From Mycetohabitans rhizoxinica HKI 454 (GTDB taxonomy: Bacteria; Pseudomonadota; Gammaproteobacteria; Burkholderiales; Burkholderiaceae): DNA of 64,000 bases. Positions 19,521-28,702 of this stretch are shown here, in pieces. The first letter of the stretch is position 1. Every line of letters begins with the position of its first letter. The position numbers were made by a program, and so were the translations under genes. The stretch spans positions 1,057,734 to 1,121,733 of the forward strand of contig NC_014722.1 of NCBI RefSeq assembly GCF_000198775.1, given 5' to 3'. Under the pieces are notes generated by a model, which saw only the letters and a program-made list of their open reading frames with translations, was not told where the DNA came from and searched no databases.

Positions 19521-19538
19521 GGTGGTGCTCTGCTTGGC

Positions 19539-20570
19539 TCAATGACGCAACTGCTGCGTGAAACGGACAAGTTCATCGACCTTTGCACGGGCGGCCCCGC
19601 TGGCAATTGCCTCGCGCGCTTGCCGGATCCCGTCGCCGATCGAGGCGGCGACGTTGGCCGCATACAGCGCGGCACCGGCATTGAGCGCGACGATCTCGCG
19701 GGCGACGCCCGGCGTATTCTCTAGTGCGCTGAGCAGCATCGCTTTCGATCCGTCCGCGTTGGCGACCTTCAGGGAGCGATTCGACACCATTTGCAGGCCA
19801 AAGTCCTCGGGATGGATCTCGTATTCGTGCACCTGGCCATCGCGCAACTCGCCGACCCGCGTCGCCGCGCCGAGCGATACCTCGTCCATCCCATCTCGCC
19901 CGTAGACGACCAGCACGTGGTTTGCGCCAAGCCGTTGCATCACCCGGACCTGGATGCCGACCAGATCCTCGTGGAACACGCCCTGCAGTTGGTTCGGCGC
20001 CCCAGCCGGATTGGTTAACGGTCCCAGTATATTAAAGATCGTGCGTATCCCCATTTCGCGACGGATCGGCGCGACGTTCTTCATCGCCGGATGGTGGTTC
20101 GGCGCGAACATGAACCCCATGCCGGTCGCCTCGATGGACTGCGCCACCTGCTCCGGCGTTAGGTTGACGTTGACGCCAAGCGCCTCGAGCACATCGGCGC
20201 TGCCGGACTTGGATGACACGCCGCGATTGCCGTGCTTGGCGACCCTTGCACCGGCTGCGGCGGTCACGAACATCGTCGCCGTGGAGATATTGAACGTATG
20301 CGAACCGTCGCCACCGGTGCCCACGATGTCGACAAAGTGCCGGTTGTCGGCTACCTGCACGTGGTGGGCGAACTCGCGCATGACGGTTGCCGCCGCGGCG
20401 ATCTCACCGACCGTTTCCTTCTTCACGCGTAGCCCGGTGATGATGGCGGCCGCCATGACCGGCGACATTTCTCCGCGCATGATCATCCGCATCAAGTGCA
20501 GCATCTCGTCATGGAAGATCTCGCGGTGCTCGATGGTACGCTGCAGCGCTTCCTGGGGGGTGATGGGCAT
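19539..20570 (-). CDS. trpD: Anthranilate phosphoribosyltransferase
   Basis: TrpD joins anthranilate to phosphoribosyl pyrophosphate. The 343-residue protein starts [19 protein letters not shown]. The glycine-rich [17 protein letters not shown] binds PRPP, and [21 protein letters not shown] together with the asparagine/histidine block [12 protein letters not shown] complete the active site. It is separate from trpG, unlike the fused E. coli protein. It lies 68 bases after trpG. A start 24 codons upstream is in frame but lacks similarity. Confidence 0.97.
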   Translation of the reverse strand: MPITPQEALQRTIEHREIFHDEMLHLMRMIMRGEMSPVMAAAIITGLRVKKETVGEIAAAATVMREFAHHVQVADNRHFVDIVGTGGDGSHTFNISTATMFVTAAAGARVAKHGNRGVSSKSGSADVLEALGVNVNLTPEQVAQSIEATGMGFMFAPNHHPAMKNVAPIRREMGIRTIFNILGPLTNPAGAPNQLQGVFHEDLVGIQVRVMQRLGANHVLVVYGRDGMDEVSLGAATRVGELRDGQVHEYEIHPEDFGLQMVSNRSLKVANADGSKAMLLSALENTPGVAREIVALNAGAALYAANVAASIGDGIRQAREAIASGAARAKVDELVRFTQQLRH

Positions 20571-20638
20571 CCGGTTCTCCGTGCGGGTCAGGCCAGTGAG
20601 CGGCGCCGACAGGGGCGTCGCGCCAGTAGGGGACGCGC

Positions 20639-21226
20639 TCATCGGGCAAGCGCCGCAGTGCGGCTTTGAGTGATGAAATTCTCCAGCAGCGCATGGCCAT
20701 GCTCGGACAGGATCGATTCCGGGTGAAACTGCACACCCTCGATCGGCAGCGTCTTATGGCGCACGCCCATGATTTCGCCATCGTCGGTCCATGCGCAGAC
20801 TTCCAGGCAGTCGGGCAGCGTGTCGCGCTCGATGGACAGCGAGTGGTATCGTGTGACCTTGAAGCGGTGCGGCAGATCGGCGAAGACCCCCCGCCGGTCG
20901 GTCTCGATTTCGCTGACCTTACCATGCATGATCGTCTTGGCGCGCACGATGCGGCCGCCGAACGCCTCGCCGATCGCTTGGTGTCCCAGGCATACGCCGA
21001 GCATCGGGATGCGGCCAGCGAAGCGTTGGATTACCGCGAGCGTCACGCCGGCATGCTGCGGATTGCTTGGTCCGGGTGACAGGCAGATATGCTGGGGGTC
21101 CAGCTCGGCGATCTCGTCGCAGGTGATTTCGTCATTGCGGTAGGTCCGCACCTGCTCGCCCAACTCGCCGAAATACTGGACAAGGTTGTAGGTGAACGAG
21201 TCATAGTTATCGATCATCAGCAGCAT
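20639..21226 (-). CDS. trpG: Anthranilate synthase component II, glutamine amidotransferase
   Basis: TrpG hydrolyses glutamine and passes ammonia to TrpE; it may also serve PabB for folate synthesis. The 195-residue class I amidotransferase starts [20 protein letters not shown]. The nucleophile is C79 in [10 protein letters not shown], and the His and Glu of the triad lie in [13 protein letters not shown]. The start was placed at MLLMIDNYD because residues before it in the open frame are not conserved. It overlaps the 3' end of a small ORF that follows trpE. Confidence 0.97.
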   Translation of the reverse strand: MLLMIDNYDSFTYNLVQYFGELGEQVRTYRNDEITCDEIAELDPQHICLSPGPSNPQHAGVTLAVIQRFAGRIPMLGVCLGHQAIGEAFGGRIVRAKTIMHGKVSEIETDRRGVFADLPHRFKVTRYHSLSIERDTLPDCLEVCAWTDDGEIMGVRHKTLPIEGVQFHPESILSEHGHALLENFITQSRTAALAR

Positions 21227-21474
21227 ACGGCACCCAATGGACTGATATTGAACGAAAAGTCGCCGCGATGAGGCCGCTGGCCCGCGGACCCGTGCGGTGC
21301 GGCCCGGCATGGGGTCGCCCCAGGCGCCCGACGCAAACGGGCGCGAACATGAACGCGGGCGCGCGGTGGGCGCATGTTGTCCACGCAACCGGCTGCGCGA
21401 GCGACAGCAGAGACGACGGGGCCCGCATCGAGCGGTTCGGGCGTGTTGGCGACGGCTGAATCTGTCAACGACAT
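21217..21474 (-). CDS. Small ORF between trpE and trpG, function unknown
   Basis: An 85-codon frame starts [15 protein letters not shown], 31 bases after the trpE stop, and ends overlapping the trpG start by 10 bases. A strong AAGGAG lies 7 bases before its ATG, which argues that it is translated. The first half is acidic to neutral. The second half is arginine- and proline-rich and may reflect a frame no longer selected. I recognise no domain. It could couple translation of trpE to trpG. Confidence 0.4.
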   Translation of the reverse strand: MSLTDSAVANTPEPLDAGPVVSAVARAAGCVDNMRPPRARVHVRARLRRAPGATPCRAAPHGSAGQRPHRGDFSFNISPLGAVCC

Positions 21475-21505
21475 CGGCAATCTCCTTGCGCTGGGAGCCG
21501 CCCTA

Positions 21506-23011
21506 TCAGAACGGCGCATCCAGGCCATCCTGCACGTGCTCGGCGGCGCGCAATACTGCACGTGCCTTGTTCTCGGTTTCCTGCCATTCTGCTTCAGGTA
21601 CCGAATCGGCGACGATGCCGGCGGCTGCCTGCGTGTACAAGTTGCCGCCGTGGATCACGCCGGTGCGGATCGTGATCGCCAGATCCATCTCGCCAGAAAA
21701 TGACAGATAGCCGACCGCGCCGCCGTACAGGCCGCGTTTGACCGGCTCGAGTTCATCGATCAACTCCAGCGCGCGCACCTTTGGGGCGCCGGACAGCGTG
21801 CCGGCTGGGAACGTGGCGCGCAGCACATCGAAGGGCGTCGTGCCAGGCTTAAGCTTGCCCTCGACCGAACTGACGATGTGCTGCACGTGCGAGTATTTCT
21901 CGATCACCATCTTGTCGGTGACGACCACGGAGCCCGTTTGCGCGATGCGGCCGATGTCATTGCGTGCGAGATCGATCAGCATCACGTGCTCGGCGATCTC
22001 CTTCGGGTCGTTCAGCAACTCCGTCGCCAACTGCGCGTCACGCTCCGGCGTATTGCCGCGCGCGCGCGTGCCGGCCAGCGGACGGATCGTCACGATCTGC
22101 TCGCCGCCGCGCGCTTCCTGTCGTACCAGGATCTCAGGTGACGCGCCGACCACGTGGAAGTCACCGAAGTTGTAGAAATACATGTACGGCGACGGGTTCA
22201 GCGAGCGCAGCGCGCGATACAGCGATAGGGGATTGTCGCGAAACGGTTTTGTCATCCGCTGCCCGACCTGCACCTGCATCAGTTCGCCGGCGGCGATGTA
22301 TTCCTTGGCCTTGCTCACCGCGGCCAGATAGTCATTTTTGGCGAACTCGCGATAGGTATCAGTGCGCACCGTCGGCGACGTGACCGGAGGCTGGGCCGGG
22401 CTGCGTAACCGGTTGCGCAATTCGCGCAACCGCTCCTTGGCGCGTGTGTACGCTTCCGGGGCACCCGGATCGGCGTAGACAATGAGGTAGAGCTTGCCCG
22501 CTAGGTTGTCGATCACAGCCACTTCTTCAGTCAACAGCAGTTGGATGTCCGGCAGGCCCAAATCGTCCTTCGGCGTTGAATGCGCGAGCTTCTTCTCAAT
22601 GAAGCGCACCGCATCGTAGCCGAAGTAGCCCGCCAGGCCACCGCAGAAACGGGGCATGCCGGGTCGGAGCGCGACCTTGAAGCGCGCCTGGAACTGCGCG
22701 ATGAATGCAAACGGATCGCCTTCGTGCGTTTCGATGACCTGGTCGTCGTGCACTACTTCGGTGATGCCGGTGCCGCCGGCTTGCCGCGTGCGCAACAAGG
22801 TGCGGGCGGGTAGGCCGATGAATGAATAGCGGCCAAAGCGTTCGCCGCCGACCACCGACTCGAGCAGGAACGAATTTGCGCCTCCCCGTTCAGGTTGGGC
22901 GAGCTTTAGATACAGCGACAGCGGCGTATCGAGGTCGGCGAGCGCCTCGGCAATCAGCGCAATGCGGTTATAGCCTTCGTTGGCAAGGGACTGGAATTCG
23001 AGCTCGGTCAT
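21506..23011 (-). CDS. trpE: Anthranilate synthase component I
   Basis: TrpE converts chorismate and ammonia to anthranilate, the first step of tryptophan synthesis. The 501-residue protein starts [20 protein letters not shown]. The chorismate-binding fold contains the long [14 protein letters not shown] helix region, [28 protein letters not shown] and the C-terminal [20 protein letters not shown]. The N-terminal region ([18 protein letters not shown]) carries the tryptophan feedback site. A leader peptide and attenuator-like hairpins lie upstream. The frame open for 64 more codons upstream overlaps that leader and is not protein-like. Confidence 0.97.
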   Translation of the reverse strand: MTELEFQSLANEGYNRIALIAEALADLDTPLSLYLKLAQPERGGANSFLLESVVGGERFGRYSFIGLPARTLLRTRQAGGTGITEVVHDDQVIETHEGDPFAFIAQFQARFKVALRPGMPRFCGGLAGYFGYDAVRFIEKKLAHSTPKDDLGLPDIQLLLTEEVAVIDNLAGKLYLIVYADPGAPEAYTRAKERLRELRNRLRSPAQPPVTSPTVRTDTYREFAKNDYLAAVSKAKEYIAAGELMQVQVGQRMTKPFRDNPLSLYRALRSLNPSPYMYFYNFGDFHVVGASPEILVRQEARGGEQIVTIRPLAGTRARGNTPERDAQLATELLNDPKEIAEHVMLIDLARNDIGRIAQTGSVVVTDKMVIEKYSHVQHIVSSVEGKLKPGTTPFDVLRATFPAGTLSGAPKVRALELIDELEPVKRGLYGGAVGYLSFSGEMDLAITIRTGVIHGGNLYTQAAAGIVADSVPEAEWQETENKARAVLRAAEHVQDGLDAPF

Positions 23012-23174
23012 GTTGGCAATTCCTGTTGGCGCTCCGTGCACGGCGCGGCATACACGGAGCCGATGTCGCGGCCCGGCCGCAGCGTAAGTGCCAAAGCCGA
23101 CGTACCGGGACGCGGCGGCGCTACACGGCGTGCATCGTGGACACCGCCGCGATGCTGGGAGCAACAACGAAAAC

Positions 23175-23230
23175 AAAAAACGGGAGAAATCGAAACCCCG
23201 CAAGCAACGGGCTTCGGCGCGGGATCGCGC
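23175..23230 (-). promoter_or_regulatory. trp attenuator: mutually exclusive hairpins ending in a U-tract
   Basis: On the minus strand, after the leader peptide stop, CCCG (complement of 23208-23211) can pair with CGGG (complement of 23197-23200). The same CGGG can instead pair with CCCG (complement of 23181-23184), which is followed immediately by six T residues (complement of 23175-23180) and another T-rich run. An upstream GCGCG/CGCGC hairpin covers the segment just after the leader stop. This is the anti-terminator versus terminator layout of classical transcription attenuation, although the terminator stem is short (4-5 bp). Confidence 0.6.
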
Positions 23231-23305
23231 TCAGGCGTGCCAGCAGCGCCAGGGCCAGGCTCCCCGGTCGATACTGCCAAGACTGCGTTTTCTGTTCAGA
23301 AACAT
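23231..23305 (-). CDS. trpL: trp operon leader peptide (24 residues, three Trp codons in six)
   Basis: An ATG (complement of 23303-23305) opens a 24-codon frame whose end reads WPWRCWHA before TGA. Three tryptophan codons within six positions, in a frame this short and directly upstream of trpE, are highly unlikely by chance. In known trp attenuation the ribosome stalls at such codons when Trp-tRNA is scarce, which favours the anti-terminator. Alternative hairpins and a T-tract follow (23175-23230). The initiation site has only a weak Shine-Dalgarno match. The gene lies 220 bases before the trpE start and 31 bases after the gph stop. Confidence 0.8.
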   Translation of the reverse strand: MFLNRKRSLGSIDRGAWPWRCWHA

Positions 23306-23336
23306 GACGATGGTAGCGGATACCCTGGGATGGAAG

Positions 23337-24080
23337 CTACTGCGCGGCGTACGGTGCCGTTACCCGGCGGGCCGCCTCCAGCAGCGAGTCCACTATACCA
23401 TCCGAGTCGATCAATTGTACAGGTTGGCCGTGGTTGTAGCCGTATGGCACGGTCAACGTCGCGAGCCCGGCGGCGCGCGCTGCGCGCGCGTCGTTTTCCG
23501 AGTCGCCGATCGCGACCGCCCGCGCGGGCGGCACGCCGAGCGCGTCGCACGCGGCCAGCATCGGTAACGGGTCCGGCTTTTTCCGTGGCAGGCTGTCGCC
23601 GCCGAGCACCACTTCGAAATACGGTCGCAGGCCATACTGTTCGAGCAACTCGAGCGCGAATCGAAGCGGTTTGTTGGTTACGCATGCAAGCTTGATCCGC
23701 GCAGCCCCGAATGCGTCCAGCCCGCGGATCACGTCCGGGTAGAGCCGCGTGTGGCGGCCATTGACCCCCGCGTATGCCCGTTGGTATCCAGCCAGTGCCA
23801 CATCGAACCGCTGCTCGGCCGCGGCTGGCGGCAGGCGTGCCGACAGCACGCTGCGCACGAGATGCTCGGAGCCCTTGCCGACGTAGGCGACGACTTCGGC
23901 TTGGTTGATCGGCGGCAAGCCCAGCTCGCCGAGCACCGCGTTGAGCGCCGCCGTAAAATCGCCGGCGGTATCGACCATCGTGCCATCCAAATCGACGATT
24001 GCGGCCTCGATCGGTCCAATGGTGAGCGCACCGCGACGATCGTCATCGGCGACCGGTGTCAGGCTCGTGTCGGTCATCAC
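23337..24080 (-). CDS. gph: Phosphoglycolate phosphatase (HAD family)
   Basis: Gph dephosphorylates 2-phosphoglycolate, for example that arising from DNA repair. The 247-residue protein contains HAD motif I DLDGTMVDTAGDF at about 32, motif II in CVTNKP, the conserved lysine in LPRKKPDPLPML, and motif IV IGDSENDARAARAAG. The cap domain (FTAALNAVLGELGLPPI) fits Gph. It follows rpe by 4 bases, and rpe-gph-trpE is a frequent proteobacterial order. Its stop lies 31 bases before the trp leader. Confidence 0.93.
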   Translation of the reverse strand: MMTDTSLTPVADDDRRGALTIGPIEAAIVDLDGTMVDTAGDFTAALNAVLGELGLPPINQAEVVAYVGKGSEHLVRSVLSARLPPAAAEQRFDVALAGYQRAYAGVNGRHTRLYPDVIRGLDAFGAARIKLACVTNKPLRFALELLEQYGLRPYFEVVLGGDSLPRKKPDPLPMLAACDALGVPPARAVAIGDSENDARAARAAGLATLTVPYGYNHGQPVQLIDSDGIVDSLLEAARRVTAPYAAQ

Positions 24081-24084
24081 GCGT

Positions 24085-24756
24085 TCATCGTCCGAGTGCG
24101 GCGCGCATCTGGTTAATCACCTGCCGGTAATCGGGCTGCCCGAAAATCGCCGAACCCGCGACAAACGTATCGGCGCCGGCCGCCGCGATCTGTGCGATGT
24201 TGTCGGCCTTCACGCCGCCGTCCACCTCCAGGTGAATCTCGCGGCCCGTCTGCGCTGCATACGCGTTGATGCGCCGCCGCGCTTCGCGCAGCTTGTTCAG
24301 TGCCTCGGGAATAAACGACTGTCCGCCAAAACCGGGATTCACCGACATAATCAACACCAGGTCGATGCGCTCCATCACATGGTCCAGGTAGTTCAACGAC
24401 GTGGCGGGATTGAATACCAATCCCGCCTTGCAACCGTGGTCCCGGATCAGTGACAGCGTGCGATCGATATGGTCAGACGCCTCTGGATGAAAGCTGATCA
24501 CGTTCGCGCCCGCCCTTGCGAAGTCTGGCACGAGGCGGTCCACCGGACGCACCATCAGATGCACGTCGATCGGCACGTTGACGTGCGGGCGGATCGCTTC
24601 ACAGACCATTGGGCCGATCGTCAGGTTAGGCACGTAATGGTTGTCCATCACGTCGAAGTGGATCCAGTCGGCGCCGGCGGCGACCACGTTGCGCACTTCT
24701 TCGCCGAGACGGGCGAAGTCGGCGGAAAGAATGCTTGGGGCGATGCGAAAAGTCAT
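24085..24756 (-). CDS. rpe: Ribulose-phosphate 3-epimerase
   Basis: Rpe interconverts ribulose 5-phosphate and xylulose 5-phosphate in the pentose phosphate pathway. The 223-residue TIM barrel starts [20 protein letters not shown]. Metal and catalytic residues lie in [18 protein letters not shown], in the histidine of [10 protein letters not shown], and in [31 protein letters not shown] is the family signature. Its start was taken at MTFRIAP, 12 codons inside the open frame. Confidence 0.97.
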   Translation of the reverse strand: MTFRIAPSILSADFARLGEEVRNVVAAGADWIHFDVMDNHYVPNLTIGPMVCEAIRPHVNVPIDVHLMVRPVDRLVPDFARAGANVISFHPEASDHIDRTLSLIRDHGCKAGLVFNPATSLNYLDHVMERIDLVLIMSVNPGFGGQSFIPEALNKLREARRRINAYAAQTGREIHLEVDGGVKADNIAQIAAAGADTFVAGSAIFGQPDYRQVINQMRAALGR

Positions 24757-25032
24757 CTTGGAACTCGTTGGCAGGCGCTGAGCGGCAGACAAAGCGTTAT
24801 TCTAGCGTGCCGGCGCGACGCCAGCCCGGGCGCGGCGCCCTGATGCCCGCGTCGATGTGTCAGTGGATCGCGTTACGCGAGCGACGTCACATCGGCCACA
24901 TCGGGTCAGCCACATCGCATTGCAGGTTGCGACACGCAGGCGCATCAACGAAAATGCGATGCGCAGGCGCCTACATACCCGCGCCACGGGTAAGCGCGCG
25001 CCCGTATTGCGCGACCTTTACCGGAATTCAGG

Positions 25033-25407
25033 ATGAGTCAGTACGAATTGAGCGTCTCGGCACAGGCGGCCTATCTGCCGGACCAGTCCGATCCAGAGCG
25101 CCAGCAATATGCGTTCGCCTACACGTTGACAATACGCAACACGGGACAGGTTGCCTCGCAGCTGATTGCGCGCCATTGGATCATCACCGACAGCGACGCG
25201 AAGGTGCAAGAGGTCAAAGGGCTCGGGGTCGTCGGGCATCAGCCGTTGTTGCAGCCGGGCGAGCAATTCGAATATACGAGTTGGGCGGTCATTGCGACGC
25301 CGGTGGGCACGATGCGCGGCGAGTACTTTTGTGTGGCCGAGGACGCTACGCGCTTCGAGGTGCCGGTAGCGGAATTCGCGCTGTGCATGCCGCGCACGCT
25401 GCATTGA
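25033..25407 (+). CDS. apaG: ApaG (DUF525) protein
   Basis: ApaG is a small fibronectin-III-like beta protein, associated in some bacteria with diadenosine tetraphosphate and magnesium/cobalt phenotypes; its biochemical role is unsettled. The 124-residue protein contains the conserved FAYTLTIRNTG, ARHWIITDSD, VVGHQPLLQPGEQFEYTSWA and GTMRGEYFC blocks, so the assignment is secure. It is divergent from rpe, with about 275 bases between, and lies upstream of the lytic transglycosylase gene. Confidence 0.95.
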   Translation: MSQYELSVSAQAAYLPDQSDPERQQYAFAYTLTIRNTGQVASQLIARHWIITDSDAKVQEVKGLGVVGHQPLLQPGEQFEYTSWAVIATPVGTMRGEYFCVAEDATRFEVPVAEFALCMPRTLH

Positions 25408-25488
25408 GCGCGCACGATGGCGGCGTGGCGCCGCGAGCGCTCCGGTGCGCAGCACCGCGGCGGCTGGCCGGCGCAGCGCCGCAGGGCG

Positions 25489-25608
25489 TCAATCACGCTT
25501 GCGCGGCGGGCGGCGCACGTACCATACGATGTACGCGACCAATCCAATCGGCAGCAGTATTTCAATCGTGGACAGTAGCCACGGGCAAGCGGTGAAGCAT
25601 TCGGACAT
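25489..25608 (-). CDS. Small single-span membrane protein, 39 residues
   Basis: A minus-strand frame reads MSECFTACPWLLSTIEILLP, then a hydrophobic continuation, and ends in the basic tail RRPPRKRD before TGA. One hydrophobic helix of about 20 residues followed by positive charge predicts an inner-membrane microprotein with its C-terminus in the cytoplasm. The hydrophobic core plus positive-inside tail is hard to explain as noise. It overlaps the 5' extension of the mltA frame on the other strand, which argues that mltA starts downstream. Function unknown. Confidence 0.55.
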   Translation of the reverse strand: MSECFTACPWLLSTIEILLPIGLVAYIVWYVRRPPRKRD

Positions 25609-25687
25609 GGCGGTTTGGGAAGCGAGCGAGCGTTTTAACGGTTGCTTGTATGGTAACGGTGGCGCGCATGGCGGCGGACCGAGGTGG

Positions 25688-26845
25688 GTGGCCGCAAGGG
25701 GTCGGCATGCGGCCGGCGTGCGGCGTTGGGGCCGCGCCGCGGCGCTGGCCGCGACGATCGTTGCGGCGGCGATGCTTGCGTCATGCGGTGGCGGCGAGGC
25801 GGTGCGGCCGGCGCCGCGCGTGCCGCCGGCCGGTGCCGCGCCGAGTCAGCAGGCGTTGGCCGATGCGCGGCTCACGCCGGTCAATTGGCAGCAGGTGCCC
25901 GGTTGGCAGGAGGACAGCCTAATCGGCGCCACCGCCGCGCTGCGGCAGAACTGTGCGCGCATGAGCAGCCTGGCGAATTGGCGGAGCGCGTGCGTTGCGG
26001 CGCAGCAACTGGATGACCTTGACGTGGCCGCCGCGCGCACGTTTTTTGAAACGTACTTCACGCCGTTTGTGCTAGCCAATAACGACGGCACGCTCGACGG
26101 CCTCGTTACCGGCTACTACGAGCCGCTGTTGCACGGGTCTCGGTACCGGCGTGCGCCGTACCTGTACCCGTTGTATCGCTGGCCGAGGGCAGCTCGCCCG
26201 GGCGCCGCGTTGCCGCCGCGTGCGCAACTGATGCGCTCCGGCATGCTGACCGGCAACGAGCTTGTCTACGTGGACGATCCGATCGAGGCGTTTTTCCTGC
26301 AAGTGCAAGGCTCTGGCCGGGTATTGCTCGACGACGGCACGGTGATGCGGGTCGGTTACAGTGGCACCAACAACCAGCCATATCGATCGATCGGCCAGTG
26401 GCTGATCGATCGTGGCGAGCTATCACCGGCGCAGGCGACGATGCAAGGAATCAAGGCATGGGCCCGGGCGAACCGGTTGCGTGTCGATGCCCTGCTGGAC
26501 GTGAATCCGCGCTTCGTATTCTTTAAGGAAGTGCCGTCTAGCGAGGGCGTGCCCAGCGGCGGAGCTGACGGGCCGGTCGGTGCGCTGGGTGTGCCACTCA
26601 CGCCTGAGCGTTCGATCGCGGTCGACCCGACGTCGATTCCGCTCGGCACGCCGGTATTCCTGCAGACCACTCGGCCATTGTCGAACCAGCCGATGAGCCG
26701 GCTGGTGTTCGCGCAGGACGTGGGCAGCGCGATCAAAGGCGGTGTGCGGGCTGACTACTTTTGGGGACTGGGCGATGACGCGGGCGATCTGGCCGGCCGC
26801 ATGAAGCAGAGTGGCCGGATGTGGCTGCTGCTGCCCAACAGTTGA
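25688..26845 (+). CDS. mltA: Membrane-bound lytic murein transglycosylase A
   Basis: MltA is an outer-membrane lipoprotein that cleaves peptidoglycan glycan strands, forming 1,6-anhydromuropeptides. The MltA domain contains TGYYEPLLHGS, FFLQVQGSGRVLLDDG, VGYSGTNNQPYRSIGQ and MQGIKAW. The C-terminal 3D domain has RSIAVDPTSIPLGTPVFL and a late catalytic DYFWG region. A lipobox ending LASC follows the hydrophobic stretch AAALAATIVAAAML, so the mature lipoprotein begins at that cysteine. The start is uncertain: GTG at 25688 gives a normal-length signal peptide (385 residues in all), while ATG at 25607 is an alternative. Confidence 0.88.
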   Translation: MAARGRHAAGVRRWGRAAALAATIVAAAMLASCGGGEAVRPAPRVPPAGAAPSQQALADARLTPVNWQQVPGWQEDSLIGATAALRQNCARMSSLANWRSACVAAQQLDDLDVAAARTFFETYFTPFVLANNDGTLDGLVTGYYEPLLHGSRYRRAPYLYPLYRWPRAARPGAALPPRAQLMRSGMLTGNELVYVDDPIEAFFLQVQGSGRVLLDDGTVMRVGYSGTNNQPYRSIGQWLIDRGELSPAQATMQGIKAWARANRLRVDALLDVNPRFVFFKEVPSSEGVPSGGADGPVGALGVPLTPERSIAVDPTSIPLGTPVFLQTTRPLSNQPMSRLVFAQDVGSAIKGGVRADYFWGLGDDAGDLAGRMKQSGRMWLLLPNS

Positions 26846-26882
26846 GCGGCCGTGTTGCGCGCGGCCGCTAACGGCTCAGGCC

Positions 26883-28190
26883 TCAGGCTTGCGCGCGGCG
26901 TTTGTCCACGATGCGGCGCGCCTTGCCTACTGAGCGCTCGATGCTGTTCACCGGCAAGACAACGGTTTGCGCCGTGACGCCGACTAGCGCCTTGACATCG
27001 TACGCCAGACTCGCGCGTGCCGCTTCGACTGCGCGTTCGTCCAGCGCCGATTCCGGACAGGGCTCGACATGGATCGTCATCACGTCGAGTGGGCCTTCCT
27101 TGGTCAGCACGATCTGGTAGTGAGGGGCAAGCACGGTAGGGTGCTTGAGCAACAGCTCCTCGATTTGCGACGGGAACACATTCACGCCTCGGATGATCAT
27201 CATGTCATCGCAGCGGCCGGTGATCTTCTCCATGCGCCGCATCGCGCGCGCGGTGCCGGGTAGCAGCCGGCTCAGATCACGGGTGCGATAGCGGATGATC
27301 GGCAAAGCCTCTTTGGTCAGCGAGGTGAACACCAGCTCGCCGAATACGCCGTCGGGCAGTACCTCGCCAGTGTCCGGGTCGATGATTTCCGGATAGAAGT
27401 GATCTTCCCAGATCGTTGGCCCGTCCTTGGTTTCTGCGTATTCGGAGGCGACGCCGGGGCCGATGATCTCTGACAGCCCATAGATGTCCACCGCGTCGAT
27501 GCCCATGCGTTTCTCGATCGCCGCGCGCATGTCGTTGGTCCACGGCTCTGCGCCGAAGATGCCGATGCGCAACGACGATTCGACCGGATTCAGGTCGCGT
27601 CGCTCGAATTCATCGGCGATCGATAACATGTAGCTGGGTGTGACCATGATGATGTCGGGTCGAAAGTCATGGATCAGCTGGACCTGCTTCTCGGTCTGCC
27701 CGCCGCCGAACGGGATCACGGTCAGGCCCGCGCGCTCCGCGCCGTAGTGCGCGCCCAGCCCACCGGTAAAGAGCCCGTAGCCGTAGCTGATATGAACCTT
27801 GTCGCCGCGCCGTGCTCCTGCCGCGCGGATGGAGCGCGCTACGAGGTTGGCCCACATGTCGATGTCGTTGGCGGTGTAGCCGACCACGGTCGGCTTGCCG
27901 GTGGTACCGGACGAACCATGGATGCGCGAGATCTGGTCCATCGGCACGGCGAACATGCCGAACGGATAGTGATCGCGAAAGTCCTGCTTCGTCGTGAACG
28001 GGAAGCGAGACAGGTCCGCCAACGTCTTCAAGTCGTCGGGGTGCACGGCCGCGTCATCGAACTTGCGCCGGTAGACCGGTGAATGCGCATACGCGTGCGC
28101 CAGAGTTTTCTTCAGCCGTTCAAGCTGCAGGGCTTGTAGTTCGTCGCGGCTGGCTGTTTCAATCGGCTCCAGCGGCAGTGCGGTACTCAT
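26883..28190 (-). CDS. paaK: Phenylacetate-CoA ligase
   Basis: PaaK activates phenylacetate to phenylacetyl-CoA with ATP, the entry step of the aerobic hybrid pathway. The 435-residue protein belongs to the adenylate-forming family but has the short PaaK architecture. The phosphate loop is HGSSGTTGKPTVVGYT at about 90-106; YGLSEIIGPGVASEY and the C-terminal hinge RCDDMMIIRGVNVFPSQIE are conserved. It is the last gene of the minus-strand paa block, 40 bases after paaI. Confidence 0.95.
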   Translation of the reverse strand: MSTALPLEPIETASRDELQALQLERLKKTLAHAYAHSPVYRRKFDDAAVHPDDLKTLADLSRFPFTTKQDFRDHYPFGMFAVPMDQISRIHGSSGTTGKPTVVGYTANDIDMWANLVARSIRAAGARRGDKVHISYGYGLFTGGLGAHYGAERAGLTVIPFGGGQTEKQVQLIHDFRPDIIMVTPSYMLSIADEFERRDLNPVESSLRIGIFGAEPWTNDMRAAIEKRMGIDAVDIYGLSEIIGPGVASEYAETKDGPTIWEDHFYPEIIDPDTGEVLPDGVFGELVFTSLTKEALPIIRYRTRDLSRLLPGTARAMRRMEKITGRCDDMMIIRGVNVFPSQIEELLLKHPTVLAPHYQIVLTKEGPLDVMTIHVEPCPESALDERAVEAARASLAYDVKALVGVTAQTVVLPVNSIERSVGKARRIVDKRRAQA

Positions 28191-28230
28191 CGAAATTCTC
28201 CTTATTATTGTGTCTGTCCCGTGGCGGGCG

Positions 28231-28701
28231 TCAGTCGTTTGAACGGATAACGTTTCCTTTAATCTGTGCTGACTTGCCGCGAAACATGGCGACCGGCTCG
28301 CCGGCGCGATTTGTCACACGGATGTCGTAGAGGCCGGTGCGCCCAGATCGCACCTGTTCCACGGCTTCCGCGGTCAGCGCGTCGCCGTGGTGCACCGGCC
28401 GCAGGTATTCGATCGTGCATCCGGCTGCCACCGTATTCACGTTATAAGTGTTGCACGCAAATGCGAATGCCGAATCGGCAAGTGTGAAGATCAACCCGCC
28501 GTGGCAGATATCGTGGCCGTTTAAAAATTCGGCGCGCACCTGCATCGTCGCGCGCGCATAGCCGGGCCGAACTTCGACTACCTGAATGCCGAGCCAGCGG
28601 GTGCACGCATCGTTTTCGTACATTTGCGCGGCACAGTGGTGCGCGAGCAGCTCGGCTTGCACCACGCTGGGTTCGGCGTCGGTGTGGGAAGGGCAGTCCA
28701 T
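28231..28701 (-). CDS. paaI: Hydroxyphenylacetyl-CoA thioesterase PaaI
   Basis: PaaI is a hotdog-fold thioesterase thought to release CoA from dead-end ring-hydroxylated intermediates of phenylacetate catabolism. The 156-residue protein from MDCPSHTDAEPS contains the family block GHDICHGGLIFTLADSAFAFACN, where the catalytic Asp lies in LADSAF. A CTRWLGIQVVEVRPGYA strand precedes it. Its start is one base after the paaG stop, so translation is coupled. Confidence 0.93.
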   Translation of the reverse strand: MDCPSHTDAEPSVVQAELLAHHCAAQMYENDACTRWLGIQVVEVRPGYARATMQVRAEFLNGHDICHGGLIFTLADSAFAFACNTYNVNTVAAGCTIEYLRPVHHGDALTAEAVEQVRSGRTGLYDIRVTNRAGEPVAMFRGKSAQIKGNVIRSND

Positions 28702-28702
28702 A

